Below are positions 10,983 through 20,772 of a stretch of DNA of 64,000 nt, one piece after another (within the stretch, counting starts at the first letter, position 1; each line of letters opens with the position of its first letter). A program made the position numbers and the translations under genes. The notes beneath the pieces are model-generated. The model searched no databases and was not told where the DNA came from. It worked only from the letters and a program-made list of their open reading frames with translations. This stretch comes from Lutibacter sp. (lineage in GTDB: Bacteria > Bacteroidota > Bacteroidia > Flavobacteriales > Flavobacteriaceae): assembly GCF_016342705.1 (NCBI RefSeq), contig NZ_JAEINV010000001.1, positions 248,001 through 312,000 of the forward strand, in the 5' to 3' direction.

Positions 10983-11867
10983 ATGTCAATTAGAACAGAA
11001 AAAATATTATCCTTGGCTGGTATAAACCACGATAATAAATCTAAAGAAGAGCTTCAAGAATTATTTTCAAAGGCTTTAAACAATGGAATGCACGGATTAT
11101 GTTTTAGTCCTTATGAAGAAGGTCAAAAGCCTGGTGATATTATTACAGAAGAACAAGTTAGAAGAAGAATGGAAATTATTAAGCCATATACAAAATGGGT
11201 ACGTTCTTTTTCTTGTACAGATGGTAATGAATTAATTCCAAAAATTGCACATGAGTATGGTATTAAAACAATGGTTGGTGCTTGGTTAGGAGATAATGAT
11301 GAAACTAATAAAAAAGAAATAGCCAACCTTATTAAAATTGCTAAAGAAGGCCATGTAGATATTGCTGCAGTGGGTAATGAAGTAATGTATAGAGGTGATT
11401 TAACAGAAGAAGAATTGTTGACTTTTTTAAATGAAGTTAAAAAAGAGATTCCAAATATTCCTGTGGGATATGTTGATGCTTATTATGAGTTTGAGAAACG
11501 TCCAAAAATTACAGAAGCTTGCGATATAATTCTTGCCAATTGCTACCCGTATTGGGAAGGTTGTAGGTTAGAGTATTCCTTATTATATATGAAAGATATG
11601 TACAGAAGAGCCTTACAAGCTGGAAAAGGGAAACAGGTAATTATTTCTGAAACTGGATGGACTAATAAAGGGCAGGTTTTTTATGGAGCAGTTCCATCAT
11701 TTGAAAATGCTATGAAATATTTTATAAATGCACAACAATGGTCAGAAGCAGAAGATATTAAATTATTCTATTTCTCGTCATTTGATGAATCATGGAAAAC
11801 AGGAGCTGAAGGTGATGTTGGTGCTTATTGGGGAATTTGGGATAAAGATGAAAAACTTAAATATTAA
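10983..11867 (+). CDS. GH17-like protein without signal peptide (predicted cytoplasmic)
   Basis: 'AAVGNEVMYRG' and 'VIISETGWTNKG'; N-terminus is not a signal peptide. Confidence 0.7.
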   Translation: MSIRTEKILSLAGINHDNKSKEELQELFSKALNNGMHGLCFSPYEEGQKPGDIITEEQVRRRMEIIKPYTKWVRSFSCTDGNELIPKIAHEYGIKTMVGAWLGDNDETNKKEIANLIKIAKEGHVDIAAVGNEVMYRGDLTEEELLTFLNEVKKEIPNIPVGYVDAYYEFEKRPKITEACDIILANCYPYWEGCRLEYSLLYMKDMYRRALQAGKGKQVIISETGWTNKGQVFYGAVPSFENAMKYFINAQQWSEAEDIKLFYFSSFDESWKTGAEGDVGAYWGIWDKDEKLKY

Positions 11868-11904
11868 AACATCAATCCCAAATAATTTAAATGAATATTA
11901 ATAA

Positions 11905-12843
11905 ATGGATTACACAAAAGAATTAAACATATTAAAAGGAAAAGCAGTTTGTTATTCAGGATTCAGAAATGGTCAAAGTCCAGATTTGGGTGTTTTTCCA
12001 AGTTATGATGAGGTAAAGGAAGATTTGTACATTATAAAAGATCACTGGAATTATATAAGAATGTACGATTGTGATATGCATGCTGAAATGGTATTGCAAA
12101 TTATAAGAAAAGAAAAGCTGCCTATTAAGGTACTGTTGGGAGCCTATATTCATGCTGAAAAAAATAATTTTGGTTGTCCGTGGGGAGGTGTATATCCTGA
12201 AGAAACGCTTGAGAAGAATAAAAAAATTAACTTAATTCAAATAAAAAAGTTAATTTCTTGGGCAAATGAGTATTACGATGTAGTATTTGCATTATCAGCC
12301 GGTAATGAGGCTACAGTAGATTGGTCTGGGAATTTTGTGCCAGTGAATCAGGTTATTGAATATGTAAAAATGATAAAAGAAGGCGCACAGCAACCTGTAA
12401 CTTTTTGTGAAAATTATGCTCCTTGGGCTAATAAATTAGAACCATTGATTAAAGAACTTGATTTTATATCCATTCATACATACCCAGTTTGGGAGTATAA
12501 AAATATTCATGAGGCAATTGAATATACTAAAGAAAATTATAATTCAATTGCAAATAAATATCTAGATAAATTAGTAGTGATTACTGAGGCTGGTTGGGCA
12601 ACAAACTCAAATGGAAGAGGTATTAACCCTAGTAATGTAAGTGAAGAACACCAAGAAATTTATTACAAAGATTTGGTAAATTGGAGTGATGAAGCAGGAG
12701 TTCTAACTTTTGTATTTGAAGCTTTTGATGAACCTTGGAAAGGCTCAGATGAGCCACTTGAACCAGAAAAACATTGGGGATTATTTACAGTAAATCGTAC
12801 TCCAAAATTAGCTATGAAAGAGCATTTTTCAGAATTAAAATAA
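11905..12843 (+). CDS. GH17-like protein without signal peptide (predicted cytoplasmic)
   Basis: 'ALSAGNEATVDW', 'VVITEAGWATN', 'FVFEAFDEPWKG'; no signal peptide. Confidence 0.7.
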   Translation: MDYTKELNILKGKAVCYSGFRNGQSPDLGVFPSYDEVKEDLYIIKDHWNYIRMYDCDMHAEMVLQIIRKEKLPIKVLLGAYIHAEKNNFGCPWGGVYPEETLEKNKKINLIQIKKLISWANEYYDVVFALSAGNEATVDWSGNFVPVNQVIEYVKMIKEGAQQPVTFCENYAPWANKLEPLIKELDFISIHTYPVWEYKNIHEAIEYTKENYNSIANKYLDKLVVITEAGWATNSNGRGINPSNVSEEHQEIYYKDLVNWSDEAGVLTFVFEAFDEPWKGSDEPLEPEKHWGLFTVNRTPKLAMKEHFSELK

Positions 12844-12958
12844 TTCTTGTTTGGTATTTTCATTTTTAAAAGTGAAAACCTAACAATGACCTAAGATTAG
12901 AAACTGATATAAAATAAAAAGTAATGAAGTTGAAAACTATTAATTTTAAATGTTGTAA

Positions 12959-14356
12959 ATGAAAAAAATAGTTGAATTAGTTTTAATTTTTATTTTATTA
13001 ATATCGTGTAAAGAACAAAGTAAAAAGATGGAGGTGTTTAATCGTAACCTATTATCAGATAGTTCTTTAGTTTATAAATATTACAAACCTAAGTTTAGTG
13101 ATATAAAAATTTCACGGGTAAATTATAAGGAAAAGTTATATGGTTTTTGGCTAGGTCAATGTATTGCGAATTGGACAGGTTTAGTGACCGAAATGGACAA
13201 AATTGGTGATATTGGAGCTGTTAAAACGGGTAATTTTTATACTAGAAATGATTGGGGTAAACCAGATCAGCCTAGTATATGGGGAGAAGGACTTCCGAGC
13301 AATTTATCACCAGTCATTGATTTTGTATTTGCAAAAGAGGATAGTATTTGGGGTGCAGATGATGATACGGACATTGAGTTTATGTATCAACATTTATTAT
13401 ATGCCAATAAAACATCAATTTTAACTGGAGAGCAAATAAGAGATGGCTGGTTAAAATACATAAAAAAGGAAGAAGAAAATTATTTATGGGTAGCAAATCA
13501 AAAAGCGTTGGACTTGATGGTAAAAGGTTTCGTTCCTCCTGATACAAGTGATCCAAAATTCACTTCAGATAGTATATACGATAATTATTATGAAATGATT
13601 GATGCGCAGCTAACCACAGAAATATTTGGTTTTTTTGCACCTTCACGGCCTGATATAGCTTTAAAAATGGCTAAGCTACCTATTAATGCAACAGCTCGTG
13701 AAAATGCCGCTTGGGCTTCTGAATTCTATGTAACAATGTATTCTTTAGCCTCGTCAGTGGATGAAAATTCAAAAATGAAAGAGAAAATTAACTGGATGGC
13801 AAATGAGGCGCGTAAAAGATTACCAAACCATTCATATACTGCAAAAATGTTTGATTTTGTGAAAGAAAAATATGATGCTAATATACCTTGGGAGGAAACA
13901 AGGGATGGACTTTATAAAAGGTATCAATTAGAACAAGGTGATGGATATAATTTAACTTCAAAAAAAATGTATTGTAATGGTTGTTTTGCTTCAGGAATAA
14001 ATTTTGGATCAAGTATTATTAGCCTGTTGTATGGTGAAGGTGATTTTAAAGAAACAATAAAAATTGGAGTATTAACAGGTTGGGATTCAGATAATCCAAC
14101 AGCAACTTGGGGTGGATTGTTAGGGTTTATGATTGGAAAAGAAGGAATTGAAAAAGCTTTTAATAGAAAATTTTCGGATAAATTTAATATTCATAGAACT
14201 AGAAGAAATTTCCCCAATAACGGATTGTTTACTTTTAATGAAATGGCCGAAAAAGGAATTTATATTATTGATAGAGTTGTTCAAGAAGAGATGAAAGGTG
14301 GTGTAGATTTAAATAAAGGGGATTGGTACATTCCAATAAATAAGATTGAATATTAA
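12959..14356 (+). CDS. ADP-ribosylglycohydrolase (ARH)-fold lipoprotein
   Basis: Lipobox 'LLISCKE'; 'YGFWLGQCIANWTG', 'WGADDDTDIEFM' and 'GWDSDNPTATWGGLLGFMIG' match the ARH metal-binding motif pattern. Confidence 0.75.
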   Translation: MKKIVELVLIFILLISCKEQSKKMEVFNRNLLSDSSLVYKYYKPKFSDIKISRVNYKEKLYGFWLGQCIANWTGLVTEMDKIGDIGAVKTGNFYTRNDWGKPDQPSIWGEGLPSNLSPVIDFVFAKEDSIWGADDDTDIEFMYQHLLYANKTSILTGEQIRDGWLKYIKKEEENYLWVANQKALDLMVKGFVPPDTSDPKFTSDSIYDNYYEMIDAQLTTEIFGFFAPSRPDIALKMAKLPINATARENAAWASEFYVTMYSLASSVDENSKMKEKINWMANEARKRLPNHSYTAKMFDFVKEKYDANIPWEETRDGLYKRYQLEQGDGYNLTSKKMYCNGCFASGINFGSSIISLLYGEGDFKETIKIGVLTGWDSDNPTATWGGLLGFMIGKEGIEKAFNRKFSDKFNIHRTRRNFPNNGLFTFNEMAEKGIYIIDRVVQEEMKGGVDLNKGDWYIPINKIEY

Positions 14357-14378
14357 ATAAAAATAAAAACAACAAATA

Positions 14379-16304
14379 ATGAGTAATAAAAAGGTACTAT
14401 ACGCAATAGTTTTATTGTTCATATGTTCACAAAATTATGCTCAAAATAAAAGTTATAAAAGAGGTGTAGCCTATGGATATCATTCTGTAAATGATATGCA
14501 AAAAGTTTCTGAAAATATTTCTTGGTGGTACAATTGGGGAGCACAACCAGATAATGCAATTAGATCAACATATCAAAACTACAATGTAGATTTCACTCCA
14601 ATGGCTTGGAATGGGACTGGAATTTCAGCTGTGAATAATTGGGTAAATCAAGATTCTAAGGTGAAATATATTTTAGGATTTAATGAGCCAAACTTTAAAG
14701 ACCAGGCAAATATGACTCCCTCACAAGCAGCTACTGCTTGGCCTGCGTTTCAATCAATTGCTAAAAGTCATAATTTAAAAACTGTTGGACCCGCAGTGAA
14801 TTATTGTGGAAATTGTGTTTCTGAAAACGGCACAACGTATACGAATGCTTTTAAATATTTAGATGATTTTTTTGCTGCATGTACAGATTGTGAAGTGGAT
14901 TATATAGCATTGCATTGGTATGGTAGTGGAAATTCCATAGTTGGTTATATTAATGATGCCAGAAAATACAATAAACCAATTTGGGTGACAGAATTTGCAT
15001 CGTGGGATTATTCAAACCCAGTGCAAAGTGTCGAGGAACAAAAAAAATATTTGGCAGGAACTGTTAATTTTTTAGAAAGAGATCCTGATGTATATAGATA
15101 TTCATGGTTTATTGGAAGAACGAATGCTGGCGCAACCTCCTATCCATATATTGATTTGTATGGTTCCGATGGAAAATTAACTGAATTAGGAGAAATATAT
15201 ATGAAAATACCAGTGTATGATCCTAATTATAAATTTCAAATTCCAGGTAAAATTGAGGCAGAAGAATATAATTTAATGTCTGGGTTATTTGCTGAAATAA
15301 CTGAAGATACTGATGGTTTTTTAAACTTAGGATGGACAGAAAATAATGATTGGGCAACCTATAAAATAAATGTTGCAACAACAGGCACGTATACTATTTC
15401 TGCAAGAGTAGCTGGTTCAGATACTGGAGTAATTGATTTTTTAGTGGACAATCAATTGAAAGTAGCTTTAAATACTCCAAATACTGGTGGTTGGCAAAAA
15501 TGGGAAACGGTATCATCAACAATTGATTTAATAGTGGGAGAACATGTACTAAAAATGTTGGTGAAAGATGCAGGTTTTAATATTAATTGGATTTCAATCT
15601 CAAATAATAATGCACCTTCAACTAGTTTTGATATAAAAACAGTAGGTGAAACGTGTCCAAATAAAAAAAACGGACAAATTGTTGTTTCAGCCAAAGAGCA
15701 AGGTGTTTATAAAGCTAAACTAAACGGAGTAACATCAACATTTGCACTTACGAAAGTTTATAATAATTTAGCGTCAGGAAGCTATAATTTATGTGTTTCA
15801 GTTGTGGGTGAATCTTCCGAGCAATGTTATACTTTTGAAATTTTAGAAGGAAAAAATGTTTCTGGAAAAGCTTCAATAATAAATTCTAAAACTGTTGAAA
15901 TAACCTTAGATAACGGAACACCACCTTTTTCCATTTTGGTTAATAATCAGCAAGCATTTGAAACATTAGCATCACAATTTAATGTAACCATTAAGCAAGG
16001 AGATGTTGTAGAGGTTAAAACGGCCAAACCTTGTGAAGGCGTTGTGACAAAAAAAATAGATTTTTTTAATGAAATAGAAGCATACCCAAATCCTACAAGT
16101 GGAATTTTTGAAATTACCTTACCCTTAATTCAAGATGAAGTGCAAATTGCAATTTATAACATGCAATCAAGCTTAATTTCTAATCGTAATTATACTAGTA
16201 TTAATGGTAAGGTAAAAATTTCTTTAGAAGAAAACCCTTCAGGAATTTACATGGCAAAAATAGGTGAAGGAAATTCTAAAACTTTAAAGATTATTAAAAT
16301 TTAA
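14379..16304 (+). CDS. GH128-like beta-1,3-glucanase with CBM6 and T9SS type A sorting tail
   Basis: 'WWYNWGAQPD', 'YILGFNEPNF', 'HWYGSG', 'IWVTEFASWD' (GH128 core); 'IEAEEYNLMSG..WTENNDWATYKINV' (CBM6); 'AYPNPTSGIFEI..GIYMAKI' tail. Confidence 0.8.
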   Translation: MSNKKVLYAIVLLFICSQNYAQNKSYKRGVAYGYHSVNDMQKVSENISWWYNWGAQPDNAIRSTYQNYNVDFTPMAWNGTGISAVNNWVNQDSKVKYILGFNEPNFKDQANMTPSQAATAWPAFQSIAKSHNLKTVGPAVNYCGNCVSENGTTYTNAFKYLDDFFAACTDCEVDYIALHWYGSGNSIVGYINDARKYNKPIWVTEFASWDYSNPVQSVEEQKKYLAGTVNFLERDPDVYRYSWFIGRTNAGATSYPYIDLYGSDGKLTELGEIYMKIPVYDPNYKFQIPGKIEAEEYNLMSGLFAEITEDTDGFLNLGWTENNDWATYKINVATTGTYTISARVAGSDTGVIDFLVDNQLKVALNTPNTGGWQKWETVSSTIDLIVGEHVLKMLVKDAGFNINWISISNNNAPSTSFDIKTVGETCPNKKNGQIVVSAKEQGVYKAKLNGVTSTFALTKVYNNLASGSYNLCVSVVGESSEQCYTFEILEGKNVSGKASIINSKTVEITLDNGTPPFSILVNNQQAFETLASQFNVTIKQGDVVEVKTAKPCEGVVTKKIDFFNEIEAYPNPTSGIFEITLPLIQDEVQIAIYNMQSSLISNRNYTSINGKVKISLEENPSGIYMAKIGEGNSKTLKIIKI

Positions 16305-16315
16305 ATAAATAAAAA

Positions 16316-17140
16316 ATGAAACGTATTATAGTAATTTTAGTAATTAGTTTATGGAATTTAACAGTTTTTAGCCAGCAAACAGCATATGAACTAGAACAAA
16401 ATATTCATTATTACAGTGATTCTATAAATCAATCAGATGCGTATATAAATGAGCGTTGTGTGTTGGATGTCTATTATCCAAAAAACAGCAAAAATTTTGC
16501 AACCATTGTTTGGATTCATGGTGGAGGTTTAACAAGTTTTCAAAAAGAAATTCCTGAAGAATTAAAAAATAAAGGAGTTGCTATTATTGGTATAAATTAT
16601 AGGTTGTATCCAAAAGTAAAAGCCCCGGCATATATTGAAGATACTGCTGCTGCAGTAGCTTGGACTTTTAAGAACATTCAAAAATATGGGGGAAATAATC
16701 AATTAATTTTTGTTTCTGGGCATTCAGCAGGGGGTTACTTGGCAAGCATGGTTGGATTGGATAAAAAATGGTTAGCTGTTCATAATATTGATGCGAATGC
16801 TATAGCAGGATTAATCCCTTTTAGTGGTCATGCAATTACACATTTTACAGTTCGCGAAGAACGTGGAATTGCAGGAACTCAGCCAATTATTGATGATTTA
16901 GCTCCGTTGTATTATGTGCGTGCAGATGCACCGCCATTACTTTTAATAACTGGAGATCGTGAGTTAGAATTGTTGGGTAGATATGAAGAAAATGCATATT
17001 TAATGCGAATGATGAAAATTGTTGGTCATACCAAAACAGTTCTTTATGAATTAGAAGGATACGGACATAATATGACGCAACCAGCATTTCCGTTGTTGTT
17101 AAATGAAGTTGAAAGAATTAGTAAAGAAAAAAATAATTAA
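16316..17140 (+). CDS. Alpha/beta-hydrolase, carboxylesterase-like, secreted
   Basis: Signal peptide; 'WIHGGGL' oxyanion motif, 'GHSAGG' nucleophile elbow. Confidence 0.85.
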   Translation: MKRIIVILVISLWNLTVFSQQTAYELEQNIHYYSDSINQSDAYINERCVLDVYYPKNSKNFATIVWIHGGGLTSFQKEIPEELKNKGVAIIGINYRLYPKVKAPAYIEDTAAAVAWTFKNIQKYGGNNQLIFVSGHSAGGYLASMVGLDKKWLAVHNIDANAIAGLIPFSGHAITHFTVREERGIAGTQPIIDDLAPLYYVRADAPPLLLITGDRELELLGRYEENAYLMRMMKIVGHTKTVLYELEGYGHNMTQPAFPLLLNEVERISKEKNN

Positions 17141-17142
17141 AA

Positions 17143-18408
17143 ATGAAACACTATTTAATAACACTTGCTGCAATCTTATTAATTACAATAAGTTATTCGT
17201 GCAAGGAAAAAACAGCTAAAACTCTTGAAGAAAAATCAACAAATACACTCAGTTTTATAAAAACCAATGGAACAAAATTAGTTGATGGTCAAGGAACTGA
17301 AATTATTTTAAAAGGAACTAATTTGGGAAACTGGTTAGTACCTGAAGGATATATGTTTAAAATGGAACAGGTAAATGCTCCTCGTAAAATAGATGAACTG
17401 TTATATGAATTAGTGGGTCCTGATAGCTTGCAAGTTTTTTGGAATGGTTTTTTAAAAAACTACATTACTCATGATGATATAAGGTATTTAAAAAGTATTG
17501 GTGTTAATCATATCCGTTTACCTTTTCATTATAAAATGTTTACAGACGATTTGTATATGGGTCAAAGAAACGCTGGTTTTAAATATGTTGATAAATTAAT
17601 AGATTGGTGCAGAGAAGAACAATTGTATGTTTTATTAGATATGCATTGTGCTCCAGGTGGACAAACTGGTGATAATATAGATGATAGTTATGGCTATCCT
17701 TATTTGTTTAAAAGTAAGTCATCACAAGATTTAATGACTAAGATTTGGGTAGATATAGCAAAAAAATACAAAGATGAACCCGTAATAATTGGCTACGATA
17801 TAGTAAACGAGCCTATTGCACATTATTTTAATGATGAATTAGATCAGTTGAATCATCAATTATATTTGTTGTACAACCGTATTATTAAAGAAGTTCGTGA
17901 GGTTGATAAAGAACATATGATTTTTTTAAACGGCTCCAATTGGAGTGGCAATTTTGATGTTTTTGAAGAACTAGTTGATGATAATGTAGTGTACGAATTT
18001 CATAAATATTGGTTTGATGTAAATCAGGAAGCTATACAATCGTATATAGATTTCAGTGAAAAACATAAAGTCCCAATTTACATTGGTGAAACTGGTGAAA
18101 ATACTGATGAATGGGTAAATGATTTTAGAATATTGTTAGATAAAAACGCCGTTAATTGGTGTTTTTGGCCTTATAAAAAAATGAATAATCCACGTGGAAT
18201 TATGAACTTTAATGAGCCAGAGGACTATCATTTAATTACTGAATATGCTAAAAGTGATCGTTCAACTTATGCAAAAGTGAGAGAAAATAGACCAGATATT
18301 TTAAAAGTTCAAAAAGCATTAAATCAATATTTAGAAAACAGTTTGTATAAAAATAACTTTGTAAACAAAGGCTATACAAAAGCCTTAAACTTTAAAATAG
18401 AAGAATAA
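17143..18408 (+). CDS. GH5 family glycoside hydrolase (cellulase/exo-glucanase type), lipoprotein
   Basis: 'ILKGTNLGNWLVPEGYMF', 'GYDIVNEPIAH', 'PIYIGETGENTDEW'; lipobox 'ISYSCKE'. Confidence 0.85.
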   Translation: MKHYLITLAAILLITISYSCKEKTAKTLEEKSTNTLSFIKTNGTKLVDGQGTEIILKGTNLGNWLVPEGYMFKMEQVNAPRKIDELLYELVGPDSLQVFWNGFLKNYITHDDIRYLKSIGVNHIRLPFHYKMFTDDLYMGQRNAGFKYVDKLIDWCREEQLYVLLDMHCAPGGQTGDNIDDSYGYPYLFKSKSSQDLMTKIWVDIAKKYKDEPVIIGYDIVNEPIAHYFNDELDQLNHQLYLLYNRIIKEVREVDKEHMIFLNGSNWSGNFDVFEELVDDNVVYEFHKYWFDVNQEAIQSYIDFSEKHKVPIYIGETGENTDEWVNDFRILLDKNAVNWCFWPYKKMNNPRGIMNFNEPEDYHLITEYAKSDRSTYAKVRENRPDILKVQKALNQYLENSLYKNNFVNKGYTKALNFKIEE

Positions 18409-18434
18409 TAGATAAAAAATATAATCAACTAAAA

Positions 18435-20735
18435 ATGAGTAAAATACATCAAATAATTTTAATAGCCATGGTTGTTATGAGTTGTTCCAAAAATGAAAAG
18501 CAAGTTAATTTGGATTTTAAAGTAAGCGATTTGCAAACGGAAGAGACTGAAGCTAAAATACAAGAATTAGTTGCTAAAATGACCTTAAAAGAAAAAGCAG
18601 GTCAAATGTTAAATATTGGGTTGCCTGCAGTTTTAAAAGGTGAATATTGGGACGCAAGAGACAGTGTTAATTTTGATGGGAAAAAATTCAAAAAATTTAT
18701 TGTTGATTATGCTGTTGGCTCTATACACAACACACCACAATATCCTGCAACTAGAGAAGAGTGGTTTAAAATTGTTAAAGAAATTCAAGATTCAGCAATG
18801 CAAAAAACCCGTTTAGGAATACCTGTATTGTACGGAATTGATAATATTCACGGTGCTAATTATGTAAATGGTTCTGTAATATTTCCGCATCAAATTGCAG
18901 TTGCAGCAACTTGGAATAAGGAACTTTCAAGGCTTGGAGGTGAAATTACTTCTTATGAATCCAGAGCAGCGTCACTACCATGGAATTTTAATCCAAATGC
19001 CGATGTTGCTATGAACCCACTTTGGGGAAGAATTGCAGAAAGTTTTGGAGAAGATCCGTATTTAATTTCTGAAATGACCAACGCCTATATGCAAGGTTCC
19101 CAAGAAAAAGGATTACAAAACCCAACAAGCACAGCTGTTTGTTTAAAGCATTTTGTTGGTTATGGAGTTGGAAGAAATGGAAAAGACCGAGCAAATGCAA
19201 TAATCCCAGAAAATAGTTTACGTCAATATTTTTTACCTCCTTTTGAAAAAGCAATTGAAAATGGTGCTATGGGAATTATGATTAGCTCTAATGCTGTAAA
19301 CGGAATTCCTTGCCATTTAAACAAGTATTATATTACGGATATTTTAAAAGGCGAATTAAAGTTTAAAGGAGTTGTTATTTCAGATTTTAGTGATGTGGAA
19401 TTTTTAGTTGCCGCTCATGAATCAGCAAAAGATATGCGTGAAGCTACCAAATTTGCCGTAAATGCTGGAATTGATCTATTAATGAATCCGTATGATGCTG
19501 ATGTAGTTGATATTATTGTGGATTTAGTTGAGAAAGGTGAAATTTCAAAAGAAAGAATTAATGATGCTGTTACACGTGTTTTACGTTTAAAATTTTATTT
19601 AAATCTTTTTGAAAAGCCCTATAATAATCCAGGAGAATATCCAGATTTTGGAAGTGAAAAACATATTGCTGCTAATTACCAAACAGCTAGTGAAGCCATC
19701 ACTTTATTAAAAAATAAAAATGCAGTTTTACCACTTTCTTCTAATAAAAAAATACTAGTAACTGGTTACGCTTCAAATTCCATAAATAATTTAAATGGTG
19801 CTTGGTCTCGCTCTTTTTTGGGAAGAGATACTACCTATAACGATCCAAGTAAATTAACAATTCTACAGGCTATAAAAAAACAAGTGGGTGCGCAACATGT
19901 AGATTTTATTGAGGGAACTGATTATTTAGAAGATATAAATTCTGATAAAGCCGTTTTAAAAGCTAAAAATGCCGATTATATTGTGGTGTGTGTTGGAGAA
20001 ATTCCCGCATCAGAAAAACCCTCTGATATTAACGAATTAGAATTGCCAAAAGTGCAACAAGATTTAGTGAAAAAATTAGCAAAAACAGGAAAGCCAATTA
20101 TTTTAGTAATGGTACAAGGCAGACCAAGAATTATTAAGGAAATTGAACCATTGGTTGATGGAATTATTATGGCATATTTACCTGGTCAAGAAGGTGGAAG
20201 AGCGATTTCGGATATAATTTTCGGAAACATAAATCCAAGTGGTAAACTGCCATATACGTATCCAATGTATTCAGGAAACGCTGTGACATACTATCATAAA
20301 AAAACCGATATCAGAGATATAAATTGGGGTTATGATGGTTTTTATCCCCAATATGAATTTGGATTTGGACTTTCATTTACCACTTTTGAGTACAGTAATT
20401 TAAAGGTTAGTAAAGATACTTTGGTTGGAAAAGAAGATGTAAAAATTTCAATTGATGTAAAAAACACAGGGAAAAGAGAAGGTAAAGAAACGGTACAAGT
20501 GTACTTAAAAGATCTTGTAGCAACAGTTTCTCCAGATTCAAAAAAATTGGTTCGTTTTAATAAAATTCAGTTGCAACCGAATGAAACTAAAACTATTGAA
20601 TTTGTTTTAGTTACTAAAGATTTTGAAAATGTAGGTATCGAAAATAAATGGATTGTTGAGGACGGAGATTTTGAAGTGCAAATTGGTGGCAATTCAAAAG
20701 ATGTTTTAAAACAACAAGTGTATTTCAAAAATTAA
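18435..20735 (+). CDS. GH3 beta-glucosidase-like lipoprotein
   Basis: Lipobox 'VVMSCSK'; 'GVVISDFSDV' nucleophile motif; 'GIDNIHGANY'. Confidence 0.9.
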   Translation: MSKIHQIILIAMVVMSCSKNEKQVNLDFKVSDLQTEETEAKIQELVAKMTLKEKAGQMLNIGLPAVLKGEYWDARDSVNFDGKKFKKFIVDYAVGSIHNTPQYPATREEWFKIVKEIQDSAMQKTRLGIPVLYGIDNIHGANYVNGSVIFPHQIAVAATWNKELSRLGGEITSYESRAASLPWNFNPNADVAMNPLWGRIAESFGEDPYLISEMTNAYMQGSQEKGLQNPTSTAVCLKHFVGYGVGRNGKDRANAIIPENSLRQYFLPPFEKAIENGAMGIMISSNAVNGIPCHLNKYYITDILKGELKFKGVVISDFSDVEFLVAAHESAKDMREATKFAVNAGIDLLMNPYDADVVDIIVDLVEKGEISKERINDAVTRVLRLKFYLNLFEKPYNNPGEYPDFGSEKHIAANYQTASEAITLLKNKNAVLPLSSNKKILVTGYASNSINNLNGAWSRSFLGRDTTYNDPSKLTILQAIKKQVGAQHVDFIEGTDYLEDINSDKAVLKAKNADYIVVCVGEIPASEKPSDINELELPKVQQDLVKKLAKTGKPIILVMVQGRPRIIKEIEPLVDGIIMAYLPGQEGGRAISDIIFGNINPSGKLPYTYPMYSGNAVTYYHKKTDIRDINWGYDGFYPQYEFGFGLSFTTFEYSNLKVSKDTLVGKEDVKISIDVKNTGKREGKETVQVYLKDLVATVSPDSKKLVRFNKIQLQPNETKTIEFVLVTKDFENVGIENKWIVEDGDFEVQIGGNSKDVLKQQVYFKN

Positions 20736-20772
20736 ATAGTAAAACAACTAAAATCCTTTAAAGGATCAAATT

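Noticed and set aside
20753-20766. 14-bp perfect palindrome atcctttaaaggat before the CotH-like gene
   Set aside because: Short, AT-rich and close to the start codon; no second copy noticed, so not enough support for a specific operator.
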